This document shows positions 10,849-24,412 of a stretch of 64,000 bases of DNA, in pieces. Position numbers and translations under genes: made by a program. The notes below the pieces were generated by a model. That model was not told the DNA's origin. It worked only from the letters and a program-made list of their open reading frames with translations, and did not search any database. The stretch's first letter is position 1; each line of letters begins with the position of its first letter. Source of the stretch: Capniomyces stellatus (lineage: Eukaryota > Kickxellomycota > Harpellomycetes > Harpellales > Legeriomycetaceae); assembly GCA_001661515.1 (NCBI GenBank), contig LUVW01000016.1, forward strand, positions 158,374 through 222,373. The letters are read 5' to 3'.

Positions 10849-13170
10849 TCACCAACTGGATTCATAATAGTTGATTTTGGCTAGAAACAGGTGCCTAGTA
10901 GACCAAGCGTTACACAGTCTTCTGGCGTTACGGACCATATTATTGTTTCCAACAGCCATTACTCCAAAGTCATAGTCAATGCTCTGATGGATTATCGAGT
11001 CAATTATCTCGTAGTAGTTTGGCCTTTTGGAATACAACGAAACAAACGAGGCCCCAAAGCTCTTGTGCTTCTGGACCAAATCTACAAACTGCACCTCATG
11101 ACTACAGAGCCCCCCTAGTGTCGTTGATGTCAGGAATAGTGATATAGTGACCATGTCCCTGTATATCACCGACTGGAGCTGCTCAACAACATCCTACATC
11201 CACAATGTAAAAGAAATAACGTTAGTAAATTCATTGATTTTAGCAAATCCATTAATCTCGGCAATTTCAGCAATAATCCTTGTAGTTATATACTGTTGAT
11301 ATAGTGTAGCCACTCTATTTTGCGGATACATTCAACTGCCGTAACCATAGATCCAACCCCCTCCCCCCTCCTCCTCCTCATAGAAGGCTACAACCACATT
11401 CAAACCCAGAACCGCATCTACAACCAAAACTAGACCCAAAAGCTTCCTTCTTACCTCCAAAAACCCAAACAACGGTGCCTCGCGGCTGCTCCAGACAATA
11501 TGGATCCTCTTCAGCCTGTTGTTGCTGAATCCGTTTTGAACATTGTACATAAATGTTTTGAGTATTGATTTCACTGGCGATATGCCTGATCCCGAAGCAA
11601 TCAGTATAGCGACCTCGTTTTCGAATATGTACTGCAACGGTGAATTGTAGCTACCACTGATCCACAGGTTGACTCCGGTGCTCCCATTTTTTTCAGACAG
11701 CGGATTGGACGCGCTGTAACCGGGCGTCAGCTCAACCATCATTGCATCTCTTTGGTCCAGAATGACGTTTGACACTCCGTCCTTTTCTTTGAGTGCAGCG
11801 GGTGTTGGATGTTTGTTTGCTGCTCCAGGTACCTGTGTGGGATTTGCAAATCTGCTGGGTGCCACCTCTTTTCTTGATCCTATTTCGTTCGTCTTTCCAT
11901 TTTCAGGAAACAGCAGCCTGTACACTTTTTCAGACCAGTCACCATTTCTTGATATTAGCATGCTTGTGTGGCTTTCGCTTGGGTGTGAGGATATGTCAAA
12001 TGGATGCCACTCAGCCAGCGACACTTGCGGACAGTTTATGAATACGTATTGACCAAAATTTGGCTTGGGCCAGGCCATCCGCGACCTCAACGACGCTTTG
12101 TTTAAGACATACTGGATTTCAAAAGTAGACCTTGACCACTGCTTGATGTACGTTTTCGATACCTGTGCTTTCTGCTTTGTGATATTCCTGTACAGTTTAT
12201 CAATAGAATATAGTGCCATAGTTGCCACCCAATACTGACCCTTAAGCTCGTGAATATATAAATAGCACAGTGCTGGTATAAATAGAAAATGACCAAAGTA
12301 GAATAGCTGATAGGCCCTTTTCCTAAAATATGCTATAAAAAAGATACCACGGGGTGTTGAATGTTTTTTTGTATTCAAAATGGGTATGAAAATAGCTGTT
12401 ATATAAAATACTTACGAGTTGATAAGATAACTATCATTGTGAATAACCCTATAGTGATCCAGCCTGTGGTCATCTTCCAATCATCGCCATACTTGATGAA
12501 CAGCAATGGGACCAATGATCCTGATGGTCTTTTGATATGCTGTTTCCCTTTATATTTTGCCAACTTTTTCTCGTTCACAACATAATAAGTTCTTATAAAA
12601 TAAGGAGCGTAAAAGATAACATATCCTATAATCGCGTGAAGCATAGACCAGACAAAAAAGAAAATGGCAAAGAAAACGTGAAGCCCCAGCTGGTTTTCAA
12701 GTCTGACTGTTCTCCACCCAATCACCCACCTATAGTACCTCCTTGGCTTGATTAGGAAGCTTATTGGGTTGAGAATGAATGTGGTTGCAAATGCTAGCAT
12801 GGTTGGCGACATTGTGATGAATATCAGGGCCAAGTTGTAGTCTATGGGTTTAAACGACACCTTGAAGATCTTGTATATACCCAGAGTTCCTCCCCATTGC
12901 GCATAAGCTTGTATCAGAATGAACAGTTGGTAGATCCCGACTATGATGAACACACCTTTGTTGTTTACTATTGCCAAAGGGTACACATTGTAGCATTTAT
13001 TTGATGTTAGGCTTGACGTAAATTTAGCGTGCTTTGAATATATTTGTATTTTCAGTGACACAAAGATAATATCTATAAACTTCTTGATTGATTACTTGAC
13101 TAGTTAGTGTATTATAGTTGATATACTTACATGAGATATCGTAAATGAATCTGTCTTTTGGTAAAGCCAT
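10849..13170 (-). CDS. NADPH oxidase / ferric reductase family flavocytochrome
   Basis: The model is complement(13131..13170, 12416..13072, 11455..12332, 10849..11193), 639 aa, with phases 1, 1, 0 all matching. The start is the ATG at 13170 (MALPKDRFIYDIS). Exon 2 carries the transmembrane ferric-reductase domain with LHVFFAIFFFVWSMLH, two His spaced by 13. Exon 3 opens with YFRKRAYQLFYFGH and a second pair spaced by 12. These spacings are the bis-His haem pairs of NOX proteins. The FAD motif appears as FGQYVFINCP then EWHPFDISSHP, and the nucleotide-binding turn as ASGSGISPVKSIL. The enzyme should pass electrons from NADPH through FAD and two haems to oxygen or to Fe3+ across a membrane. About 100 residues of Ser/Pro-rich insert interrupt the FAD/NADPH half. 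The usual C-terminal Cys-Gly-Pro turn reads VGN. No EF-hands are present. NOX rather than FRE is favoured by the spacing but not proven. Confidence 0.85.
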
Positions 13171-13636
13171 CCTTATTTCGACTAAACTATTAATTATAAG
13201 ATTTCGGTGATACTAGGTTCTGATCGATATGAGTTATTGAGATGCAGAACTCGATGTTCATGTATTTAAAGTAATTCGTGAAAGAATAATAGAGAAAATA
13301 AACAAGCAAGCTAACAAAGGACCACAATTTACAACCCACAAACACACAAATCTCGATTTATTTTTTAATAAAATGTGACACTGCTGAATGTTGTGGAAAA
13401 TATCAGTCTTTTGAGTGTCGTTAGCGCGTCAATAAAAAAAAAATTGGTAGCGTAATAACTTTGTAAGCATATTTATTTTGGGATGATGTAAATTTAGATC
13501 ATGTTAGTTTGATAATAAATATGTGAATTACAAATGGCATTATCAAACCCGCAATAAACCATTACCCGCGTAATATTTTTAGAATTTGTAATCATGTTTG
13601 TAACCAAAGAATTTTTTTTCCTGTTCGTTGAGCTGA
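13171..13636. other. Intergenic, oxidase promoter region
   Basis: This 466-bp AT-rich gap lies between the start of the oxidase gene and the 3' end of the next minus-strand gene. It contains short T tracts and no recognisable element. Confidence 0.6.
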
Positions 13637-15233
13637 TCAATTGATCAATTTGAATGTTATATTATAGACTCGATCGCTGATAAGTTTAAACAAACTAACT
13701 TTTATCTTGTTGTTGTATTGAACCTTAGTAGTCGAATGTTTATCTTGGTTTGATTTGGCTTTTACTTGGACAGTATTAGATTTTTTTTGCAGTGAATCGA
13801 TTTCGGGAAGAACAATTACACCAATACCATTTAGGTTTCTCGCAAATACAACTCTTATGGGGTTCGTGACTCTTGTTCAAATAGGTCAACCCAAGCATAA
13901 AATATTCCATCACAAGTAACCTACCAATATACTCGGTACTATTATTATGATCATCACTATCTGTGTGTATCACATCCAAAGGCCAAGTGCGAGTGTAGCT
14001 CGCGTTGATCTTGTGGTGTGCAACAAAAATATAGGTACATTCAACACCAATATCAATATCAATATCAATATCAATATCAATTCGAATTCGAATTTCAATT
14101 TCAATAAAAATAATAATATAAATATAGATATACTATATATTGACATATTTCTCAACTCGGCTAAAATTGCCTTTCTCGGTCAACTATATATGAACTATTA
14201 TAGTGTCATTTTGGCGGTTTGATCGCTTTTCAACTGTTCTTTCTTTGACTGCAGCAGTGTTGTTTTTGGCCAAATTGCTATCGCATCTAGACTGCTTGCT
14301 CATTATTTTTGGAATCGCTTTAATGAAGCATCCCATCGTTGAATCAATAGGCATATTGTCATCCCAAGACCAAACGGGTCTAACATTGGAATTGAATTTG
14401 CTTTTAGTACAATTAGTAAACCTAAACAAGTTTTTTTTTGTTTTTTTTACAAAGTAGGCCTATTATTGCTTTTAATTACACTTTTTGATGAAGAATAAAA
14501 CCATCGGCGTTTTACTTGGATTTAGCAGAACTACAAAATTCGAGAGATTTATAAACGTTTTCTAAAAATAGACCTAACTTTGGGATTTAAGGTATTTATC
14601 GAGGTTGTACCTTTAACAATTTCTTTTTTTTTTTTTTACTGTGCAAAATTTTTTTTATGCGATTTTAGAGGTAAGAGATAGGTTATTAATATAATTGGAA
14701 TAAAATGTGTTTATGGTATATATTTATGGTCCATTTTAAGCTTCTAATGGCGATTTAAAAGTTTGCTGAAGCGGTTTGAATTAACCGAAGGACATTATGA
14801 CCCGATTGGGTATTCATGCTACCTTTGAGCCCACCTTTTATTAAAAAGGCAATAGGAGCTACCCGGTTTATAATATCGGATGTAGATTATTATCACAGCA
14901 AAAGGAACTTGTTTTTATGTTCAGGGGAAGAGGGGAGGGTGCTGGAATGTTATAAATATCATCAACTGATCGACACACCACTATTAGTAACCAAAATGTG
15001 TGAGATAAGCTGAAAATTTTAATTTTTAGTTTATTACAAAATGTGGTTAATTGTACAAATTTCCTTGATATATAACGGTTGTTAATGCGCAACAAGTGCA
15101 TGTTTTTGGCAAGTGGCTGTATATAGCCGCTGTCAATCTGGAAGTGTAGTATTGGCTGATCTGGACTAGCAAAACTGCTGGTTTTTACCCGAGTTGCTGT
15201 ATTAAACTCGTTATTGCAAACCGAATGCTGCAT
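13637..15233 (-). CDS. Unknown small-exon gene, partial model
   Basis: The best-supported exons are complement(13925..14009) and complement(13637..13851). They join in phase 1 across a GTAGGT donor, and the last exon gives 70 residues ending in FKLIN before TGA (for example RNLNGIGVIVLPEIDSLQ). Upstream, 14184-14429 is open and coding-like (VRPVWSWDDNMPIDSTMGCF). Further upstream, 15233 down to about 15055 is open from an ATG (MQHSVCNNEFNTATRV...). The joins between these upstream blocks are not resolved; no clean GTAAGT donor is seen after 14184. I do not recognise the product. The upstream block could instead be a separate small gene. The AATATC microsatellite falls in an intron of this model. 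Confidence 0.35.
14049..14082. repeat. AATATC microsatellite
   Basis: Five or more tandem AATATC units are followed by two degenerate AATTCG units. The block lies just upstream (on the minus strand) of the exon 13925-14009. Confidence 0.9.
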
Positions 15234-18200
15234 TTTTGCAAACTACTTTCCTCTGTGTCTTATCTGTCGTATACCCTTCATAGCCATAGTTGTTAATTAG
15301 TTACAACTAAGCCAACTTGCAAAAAGTGGCTTACTAAGGGTCAGGCTTTATAGTTTGGCTTTGTTTTTAATTAAACAACCTAAATTAGACTAAAAGCGAA
15401 AGCAAAAAAACACGAGGTAAAAAAAATAAAATAGATGGCTGAAAATACATACGATGTTCAAAAAAAGTATATAATAGATGAACAAAAATATTCATATCAT
15501 GTATAACCAACAGATCCTATACACACGGCAATTAATTAGAAAATACGTGTAACCAAAAAAAACCTAAAGAGAAAAAACATGTTTAAAGCAATGGTAGTAA
15601 TTATGGTGTTTGTAATTAAAATCCTACCAATAATTATAAGCAAATGAGGTCTTAGTAGTAAAATGGTTTGAAGTTAACAGCTATTTATTCTGTTTTATTT
15701 GAAAAAAAAGTCAGATGTTGACATCGATTTTCGGGAGACTCTGGGAATAAGTTTTCATCGAGAATTAACGCTAAATAGTTGTAAAAAAAAAAGTCGAACA
15801 TAAAAGCCATCAACTAAACCAATGGTTTTGGAAAGCTAAAGTGAACTAGGTAAAAATCAAGAAAGAATCAAAAGATGGTAAGATAGAGGAGAGAGATAGA
15901 GAGCAAGTACAAGTTTATGCCTGGTGGATTTAAACCAGGGCTATAAAATGTTGGGTGAACAAGAGGGAAAAGCCATCATGTAAATACGGCTTGGAAGTGG
16001 ATAAAACATGTGATTGAAAAAAGGAGAAAAAAAAAGAGCAAATGGTTGAAAATGGTTGAATATCCCATAAAAACATAATCGGTGCTATAATGTTTATAAT
16101 AGCTGCTTTGCCGATTTAGTTCAAATTAAGTATCATTCAACCATACAGCGACAGTAAAGACGAAAAAAAAATGACTTGCAAATACGAAAAGAATAGTCGA
16201 AGATTTGATTTAAACATATATTTATTTTTTAATAAAAAAAGAGCGAACTAGCGAATCAAAGAACCGAAGGTGAGGAGGTAACAATGAGCAAAGTGCGAGT
16301 TTGTAAAACGGGCCAACAAAACGTGTTCAAGGATAAATATGGCGCGGTGTGTTTGGCTTGAAATGGGGATTAATGAGATAACACAAGCCTAACTTGAGTG
16401 ACACCAAATTGGTAATACAAGTAGGAAAAGAAATAAAAATGGAGGTGTGTTATGACGTCGACTTTCTAAACGGTTTAAGGTTTAAGGTTGGATGAAATGA
16501 TGAGAAAATAAAAAGACAGCAGTTTATTTTTTTCCCACTTTTTTTCCCAACTTTCCGCTAATATTGATAGTTGATGAAATGCTACTATTAGATGAATTGA
16601 TTGATGAAATAGTGGAAAGGAAAAAACATAGAGAAAAAAAAGAAATCAAAAAAGAAAAATAAAAGGAAATGCGAGAATGGGAAGGCTTAGCCGAATAAAC
16701 AAGGCAAGCTACATGACACTTTATTTTTGTTTGTTGGAGGAATTGGTGGACATTTCAGTTTACCAACTACCAAAGAAATTCGATATGAAGTGAAAGTCAC
16801 TTTTGAACAGAAGCTTTGGATTTGCAGTTAAGCAAACATACCAGAGTTTCAACGGCTGTATGACGAAACTAGTCGGTTTACTTTTTAAATTAATCAAAAA
16901 CAAAACTCCAAGACAAAAAGAACAAAATATACAAGGGGGGGGTTTTTTTTATTGTAAACACATCAATCGTGATATGAGAGCACCATGTCGAAATCTGTGC
17001 AATCAAAGCAGGTGTAATAACTTGAGTAGTGGCATCAATACCTATCTGTGAGGTTGATGTAGAAAGGTCAAGATGTTTGTAATAGAAAATCAGAAGGAAG
17101 GAGTGGTGATAATATAACGATGGCGAGATAATGTTGAGGAATAAAATAACCAAGCTAAAGACACCTTGAATTTAACTGTTTGTATTTATAATTTAATCTG
17201 TTTTTTTTTGATAGACAAATGATTCCACATTAACAGGAGGAATAAATACATTCCAGTAAAGAGATTGATGACGGTGGGGGGAATTTGTTGTCTAAAGGAA
17301 TTTAAAGTCCGAATTACGAAATGTATAAACAAAAAAAGACAAACGACTTAGCTAAGGAGACAGTTAATTTATTATTAATAATAATACTAGTGTTGTTATT
17401 ATGTCACTTTAGCTTATTAATTGAACTAAAAGTGGAAAAAGAAAAGCAAAACTGTTTGATAATTATAGGGAAAAGGGCTGGAACAGATCTATTTGGATTT
17501 GCAAATAGCAAAGTAAATATTTACACTATTATTTAAAACTGTACACTTTTAATAATCAGGGTAACAAGGCACTTTCTAATAACGCCATTATCAGACCCAA
17601 ATCAAACCGCCCAACACTATTCAGGTAATATAAGAAAATCGTCAAGTTGGCCATCAAAACGCAGTATAAACACCGATAGTTTTTTTCTTTTCTTTTTTCA
17701 ATCTCAATCTGAATGCAGTAACTTGTGAAAATCCTGAAACCGATTAGGCCATTTTACTTTTGTTTTAACCTTTGTCTTTTTTTTTTTTTTTTTTGAAANN
17801 NNNNNNNNNNNNNNNTTTTTTTGAAAACGAAAAGAAAAAAAAACACGGCCAAAAAAAAAAAATAGTCACAAAGATTTAGAAATAAAAAGAAGATATGTAA
17901 AAGATGGTGGATTGGTTTATATAGACGTGTATAGATCCTTGTCCATTAATTATTTCGAGTAAATATAAATCCTAGTGCTTAACAAATGTACATTTCAACA
18001 AAATCAACAATTTCGATATTTTTATTTAACTAAAAAAAAGCTGAGTTTAAAACCATAACCGAGTTCAATAGACCAGCCAGCTCCCTTTTTTTCTTGAATT
18101 TTTTATTATATAGTTTAAATGTAAAGGTAGAGGAAACAAAGAAATAAACGGAGTAAATAAGACGAGTGTTGTTCAAAGACAGGTAAATAGGTGGTTGTAT

Positions 18201-18580
18201 TGCTGGTATGGCTGTGTTTGCAAGGTCAAAAGCGATTGAATAACGAAATAATGTGTGACTAGTGGTTATGTTTGAAGGTGCTTGGGGGTGGTCATGAGCT
18301 GAAATAAAGTATGTTAAACTGTAAAAATAAAAACAATTTCTTCACTTTCTGTTAATAGATTTGTATACTAAGATCGGTTAGAAAGTCGGGTTTATTTGAG
18401 TTATCTAGAAGTTGGCAGCTGAACCAAACATTACAATATATTATACCAAATAAGGAGAACAAAGAAAAAGATAGAGTGGGAGTGCTGAACATAGAAAAAA
18501 AATAGGACTGAAGCTGGAGGCAAAAAAAAAGGAAAAAAAGCAAACGTGAGGAAAACAGTAGAAAACGAAGGGTACGATTG
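15234..18580. other. Long AT-rich intergenic region upstream of the giant gene
   Basis: About 3.3 kb without a supportable gene. It is purine-rich on the plus strand, with many A tracts, and contains a short assembly gap of 17 N inside a poly-T/poly-A junction at 17799-17815. It presumably includes the promoter and 5' leader of the gene starting at 18581. Short open frames here (for example 17321-17536 plus) are A/T-driven. Confidence 0.6.
17799..17815. other. Assembly gap (17 N) in homopolymer
   Basis: Seventeen N lie between a run of about 20 T and another T run followed by A-rich sequence. This is most likely an unresolved homopolymer, so local length is unreliable. Confidence 0.95.
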
Positions 18581-21500
18581 ATGCAAGGGTTTATAGGTTA
18601 TCAAGAGTACATAGACAAACGAGAGAAATACCAGGGTAGCGATACCAATTCAACTGAAATGGACTGTATGGATGATAGTTTTAGTAATTTAAACGTAGAA
18701 AAGACCTTTTCGCAAAGCACAGTGCTGTCAACAGAGTTTTCGGAGCCAATAGGGGAAAGTGTGGATAAGGGAGCAGCTATATCACTCAAATGTATTGAAA
18801 AAGAGCGAGTCAAGAAAGGAAAAGTAAAAGATGAAAATAAGAGACAGCTGAGCAAGATGGAGATGGGATTGAAGGGTGCTAGTGGGAGCGATGAAATGTT
18901 TGGTAGATACAAAAGTATCAGTAGTGGGAGCAATAGTGGAAGCAATAGTGGGAATAGCAGTAAGGGTGCAGAGACAAACACCAGGATGAGTTGGAGTACA
19001 GAAAGAGCAAGTAAGATGCAGAGAAATAGAAATAAGATATCAGCGCTGAGATACATAAGAGTAAACGCAGCTTTAAAATCAAAGTTGGCAGCAGAAAAGC
19101 AACAGAGAGTGAGGACTAGTAGCAAGAGGAAAAAAAACACTAATAAAGACAAGATTGTGGCGTTGGGAGGTGTGGGGTTAGAAGAGAGTGGCTTGGGAAG
19201 AGGTGGTGTGAAAATTGATGCTGTGGGAGGAGAAGGAGGAAGGGTTAGTAATAATGGTGGAATTAGATGTAAGGATTCCAAAAAAGCAAAGCTGCAAGAA
19301 GAAAAAGAAGAAAGGGAAATAGAAGAAGAAGTAGAAAGGGAAGTAGAAAGGGAAGTAGAAAGGGAAGTAGAAAGGGAAGTAGAAAGGGAAGTAGACAGGG
19401 AAATAGAAAAAGTAAAAGAAGAAATAGAAGAAAAAGAAAAAGAAAAAGAAAAAGAGTCATCATTTTTTGAAAAGAATAAAGAGGCGTTGTGGGATTATAT
19501 GGTATTGAGAAAATTTCCGACACCAACATCAGGACTGGCGTTTATTAATTATACAGATTACTTGAAGAGGGGGGGAAAGAATAGGGAGAATTTGGAAGGA
19601 GAGGATCAAGAGCAAAAAGAACTGGTTGGTAGGGAAATGGACAAAGGAGATGAAACAATAAAAGTAAAAGGTGGAAATGGGGATGTGGATGGAAATAGGA
19701 ATGTGGATGAGAGAGGAGAAAAAGTAAGAGAAAAGAGCAAATATTGGTTGGGGCCATTCCCTCCAGCACCAGAATTTATGAGGCCAAAGATGGTGAAAAA
19801 AAGAGAAAGTAAAAGAGAAATGGTTATGGAATATTTGATGGGACTGAACAGCAAAATAAAGCAGAAAAAGGAGGGTGGTGAAGGTAAAAACAACAGCAAT
19901 ACTAGGAGTAATGGTAAATATAATGGTAAAGATGATGGTAAAGATGATGGTAAAGATGATGGTAAAAAAGTAGAGTTTAGCAATAAGAGGCGGGGAAAAG
20001 AAATGGGATACGAATCGTATGGAATGGCGGAGAGTTACATTAGAAACAGGCAGTTGGAGGAGCGAAAGGGAAAGCTGGAAGGAAGAAAGGAGGTTAAGGA
20101 GGGGAAGTTTATTAAGAAGATAAGGAGGATGTCAATGACCGAGATTGGAGAAATGATTAATACAAAAGTGGCGGGTAGAATGAAGATAAAGAGGAGGAGG
20201 GAAAAGACAAGCAGCAAAAAAAATGCACGAGTAAATGGAGATTTTGGGCAGGAAGGTGATGAGGGTGAGGAGAGTTTGAGGAATAGAATAAGAAATGTGG
20301 TAAAGTTGGGGGTTAGAAAGTCAAGTGTAAAGACAAAGGAAAGCGAGCAAGATGCGATGTGGAGAACAGTAAAGTTACAAATGGAAGATCCGTATTCAAG
20401 ATTTAGGTATGAAGTGGACCCAACAGAAAAGGTGGTAATTGAGCCACATATGCTTGGGAAAACAAGAAGAGAAAAGCCATTGAGGAAGCGAAGCAAATCA
20501 GAGGCGTATTTAGCAGATAGTAAAGAGGGGACAAGGCAAAACAGTAACGCAATGATGAAAACAGTGGGAGTAAAAAGTGGCAAATTTGGAGGGATGGAAA
20601 GGGTGGGGGGGAAAGGATTTGTTGGAGTGGATGAGTATAAGGATTATTTGGATTTGGCAACAGAGCCACAAAAGATAACAGAAAATCTGGTGAGTTTTGA
20701 CCTGTTCAAAACAGCATTGACCGAGGGAGTTGAATATAAAGAAACAGATACCCAAGTAGATGATGAAAAGGAAATCAATCAGAAACAAGAGAATACTGGT
20801 AATAAAAATATAAATAAAGAAATTGTTGGAAAAAGAATTGTTGATGGGATGGAGAACAAAGAATTGAAAAAAGAAAAAAGGAGATCGTTTATTGAGCAAG
20901 TGGAAAAGGTAAAGGAGCTGTTTGGTAGGTTGGCAAGAAGAGAAAAGACAGTTAGTGGTGGGGACTTGGAAGGGAAAGAAAATGACAAGGAAAGTTTGGG
21001 AAACAAGTACCAGAATTTGTTGGTAAAAAGGTCAAACAGTACAAGAACAATGACAGGACAAAAAAAAAGAGAAAGAAGAGAAAGAGGAAGAAACGTAAAT
21101 CAAGTAGTTAGTGACAGTGCAGAACAAAGTACAGATTATAATGATAATGTAAAGCAACGGAGACAAACAGTGTTTGAACTGGGGAACAATGGGGATAACA
21201 GTTGGGATAACGGTGGTTGGACTGGACAACGAGGCAAGAAACCCAGACATTTGTTTAGCAAAATCAGTAAATTCGAGTATAAACACAACAAATCGATCCA
21301 CTTTGAACCAAAGGCAAAACTAGAAAATGGAAAAGAGAAAAATGTAGAAAATGGAAAGGAGAAAAGCGTAAAAGAAGGGATGATAAAGAGGCGTGATTTG
21401 GTTGTTGATAATGATTTGTTTGGGACTTTTGGAGGGTATAGTGGTGGTGGGTCTTTTGGGTCATTAGGTGAATTTGGGAGAGGAAATAAGGCGGTAGAAA

Positions 21501-22745
21501 CGTTGGAGGAATACGAGAGAAAAAAAAACAAGAACGTAGAAAATGGAAATGGAAATGGAAATGGAGAGAATATGATTTCGTTGCCAAACATTCGGCCAAA
21601 ACCAAACACAAGAGAAGAAATAAGAATGTTTGGATATGAAAAGGCAAACAAGATTTATGGAGAAAAACACGGATTGTCAAACGATGTGGAATATAAAAGC
21701 AGTAAAGAGTTGATAGCAGAGTTTCAGCAAAAGTTGAAACAACAAGTAGGAGATTTCGACAAGCAAAACAGTATTGACGGAAACACGAAAAACAATTCGA
21801 ACGGTAAGAAAGTTGAATATGATTTTGATACTAGGTCAGGAAAATTGAAAAAAGTAAAGAGCAAAATGGATGTAAATAAAATGGATAAAAGCGAAATGGA
21901 TAAAAGCGAAATGGATAAAAGCGAAATGGATAAAGTTGATAATGGCAAGAGAAATTCTATGTTTACCGAGTACAACAACTTTTTCAACAGAAATCGTGGC
22001 CAAGAAATCAATAAAACCCATACTCGATCAATTTCATTATCAAGCTGGAAGAATTTTACCATTTTTAAACCAAATTCAAATCCAACACTGAAAAATCCAA
22101 ATTCAACACTGAAAAATGGGGATCTAACACTGAAAAATGGAGACAAGAGTGTAAAAAGGTTTTCAATGCCATCAGTTCTAAATTCAAAATCATTTACAAG
22201 TTTTACAGCACTTGTAGACGTTTTCAAACAAGGCAAAAACAAGACCAACAGTAAAAACAATGAAGCAATTGAAACCAACAAAATCAAGGTTTACAATATC
22301 AACTTTGGAAATTCCATAAACAACAACAATAATGAAGATAATAATAATGGCGGTGATGGTGGTGGATACATGTCAACATCACAGATTCTAGACAACTTGA
22401 ACTTACCATCGCCAATTGGTCCAAACAGCCAATTACACAGCTTGTCAAACAGTCCATCAGACAGTTTAAGCAAATTGGGACTGCAAAGTTTGATGTTTTT
22501 GTCACGTGAAGAAACAGAGAATAGTTTTAGCCATGAATTAACGAAATTTGACAATAGACAATCGGGAGGTAGTGAAGAACTTGAGAATTTGTGGTTGAGA
22601 AGAGGATCGGTTTTGGCAGGAGTGAGAGCTGAGAGTTTGGTTAATGATGATAGTTCAATCAATAGTTCTATGGGGTCAGTCCAGTTGCAGAGGGTAAGAC
22701 TTGACCAAGCTCAAATCAAAATAATTAGTGAAAATCATTACCGGT

Positions 22746-22781
<36 letters not shown>

Positions 22782-24376
22782 GTTACGGATTTATCAATAG
22801 AAACAGTAATAGTAATAATAATAATAGTGGGTCAAGTGTTGGAGGAGGAATATATATTGGGGATGATGATATAGATTTCAGTATAGATAGTAGAGAGAAT
22901 ATGAATAGTGGAGAGAATATAGAGTACACTTCTTTAAAAGGGTCGGACGGAAACCACGAGTACGGGTTGATGGAAAGTAGAACAAGTGGAGAGTTTGGAC
23001 GGATGGGAAGCAATGAAGAGTTTATAATGAGGACAATGATAACAAGGTCAAACAGTATAGGACCAAAACCAATGACCAACAATAGTAGCAACAACAATAG
23101 TAATAACGGTAGTAGTAGCAACAATAGTATTAGTAATAATAGTAGTAATAATAGTAGTAGTAGTGAAATGATGAAAATAAATGCAAATGCGATTCAGATC
23201 GAGGCGTTAAAGCACCACAAGAGAATGAACTTGTTAAGAAAGTCACAGTTTGAGGCAGGTTTAGACAATGTGGAAAAGACAAGTGAGAATAGCGACGAGT
23301 ATGAAGAGGCGATTGCACAGTTGATGTTGGCAAGTGAAGGGTACCGATTAGGCAGAATGGACAAGTCGCTCAGGGACACCCGGTCGTTGCCAGCAGACCT
23401 CCAAGGACTATGTAGCATGCAGGACAAAACAAACCCCAACTACAGCAATAGAACCACGAACAGGCACAGACACAGCTACAATTCTGGCTATGGTGTTGAT
23501 TTACATCATTCTGAAAAAGTTTCTAGTCAAGTAGATGCTTTTGATGAGTTGGATGTCGGTGTACGTCAAGGTAACAAAAGCGAGCCTGGATTAGCTATAA
23601 ATACCAACAATGTCGCAGTTGAAGAACATAAACCAACCCATATAGAACCGCCACAGTTGTACAGAAAAGCAGCAAGAATACGAGTTATGAATAAGGACAC
23701 GCCAATTTCGTTGGACCAAACTGGAATTCCTGTAGATAACAATAGTGCTAAAGAAACGATAACGATAACGAAAACAAAAACGATAACGAAAACGAAAACG
23801 AAAACGAAAAATGGACTAGAGGGAAGGTTGAGTGGAAATGGATTGGTTTTAATGACGAAAAAAGGTTATTTTACAAGCGCAAAATCTAACCTGGTCAATG
23901 AAATCCGTGCTAATGACTTGTCAAGCTTTTCAAATGAAACCTCAGGTTCACAATCTTTCCAATCATTAGGAACCATTGGAACCATTGGAACTTCAGAGTC
24001 TCTTGAGAATATTGAGAATATCGAGGTGTTGTCAACTAACCAAGAACCGCCTATTACAAAGGTCTTGGATAGTGATGATATAATCAACGGTATTGGAAAT
24101 CTGGGTGTTATTCATTCAACTTTTGATCTGGTTGATAGTTTGCCATACCCATCAATAGAAAACTCATTTGGCAGAGCAGTAAAAGAAAACGAATCAATCA
24201 ACAACACCAGTATTGATAATATTGCTGATATTGCTGACTTTAGTGGTGTTGGTAGTGGTAGTGACATGTTTTCTTTTGGTAATGATAGTCAACTGGTGTA
24301 CTATTCAGCAAAAAGTAATGTTTCGATTTCACAATCATCAAAAAGCTCAATAAACACCAAGCAATTACTCGAAAGT

Positions 24377-24412
<36 letters not shown>

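Noticed and set aside
12333..12415. A 20-nt intron in the oxidase gene (acceptor at 12396)
   Set aside because: An in-phase acceptor farther on with a strong T tract gives an 83-bp intron and restores the YFRKRAYQLF motif expected in NOX/FRE proteins.
13925..14009. Possible protein tyrosine phosphatase (YINASY-like junction)
   Set aside because: The upstream splice site is unsupported and no catalytic HCxxGxxR follows, so the resemblance is probably chance.
19263..21680. Many long antisense frames under the giant gene, Leu/Phe/Ser-rich
   Set aside because: They are mirror images of Lys/Glu-rich purine codons in the real gene.
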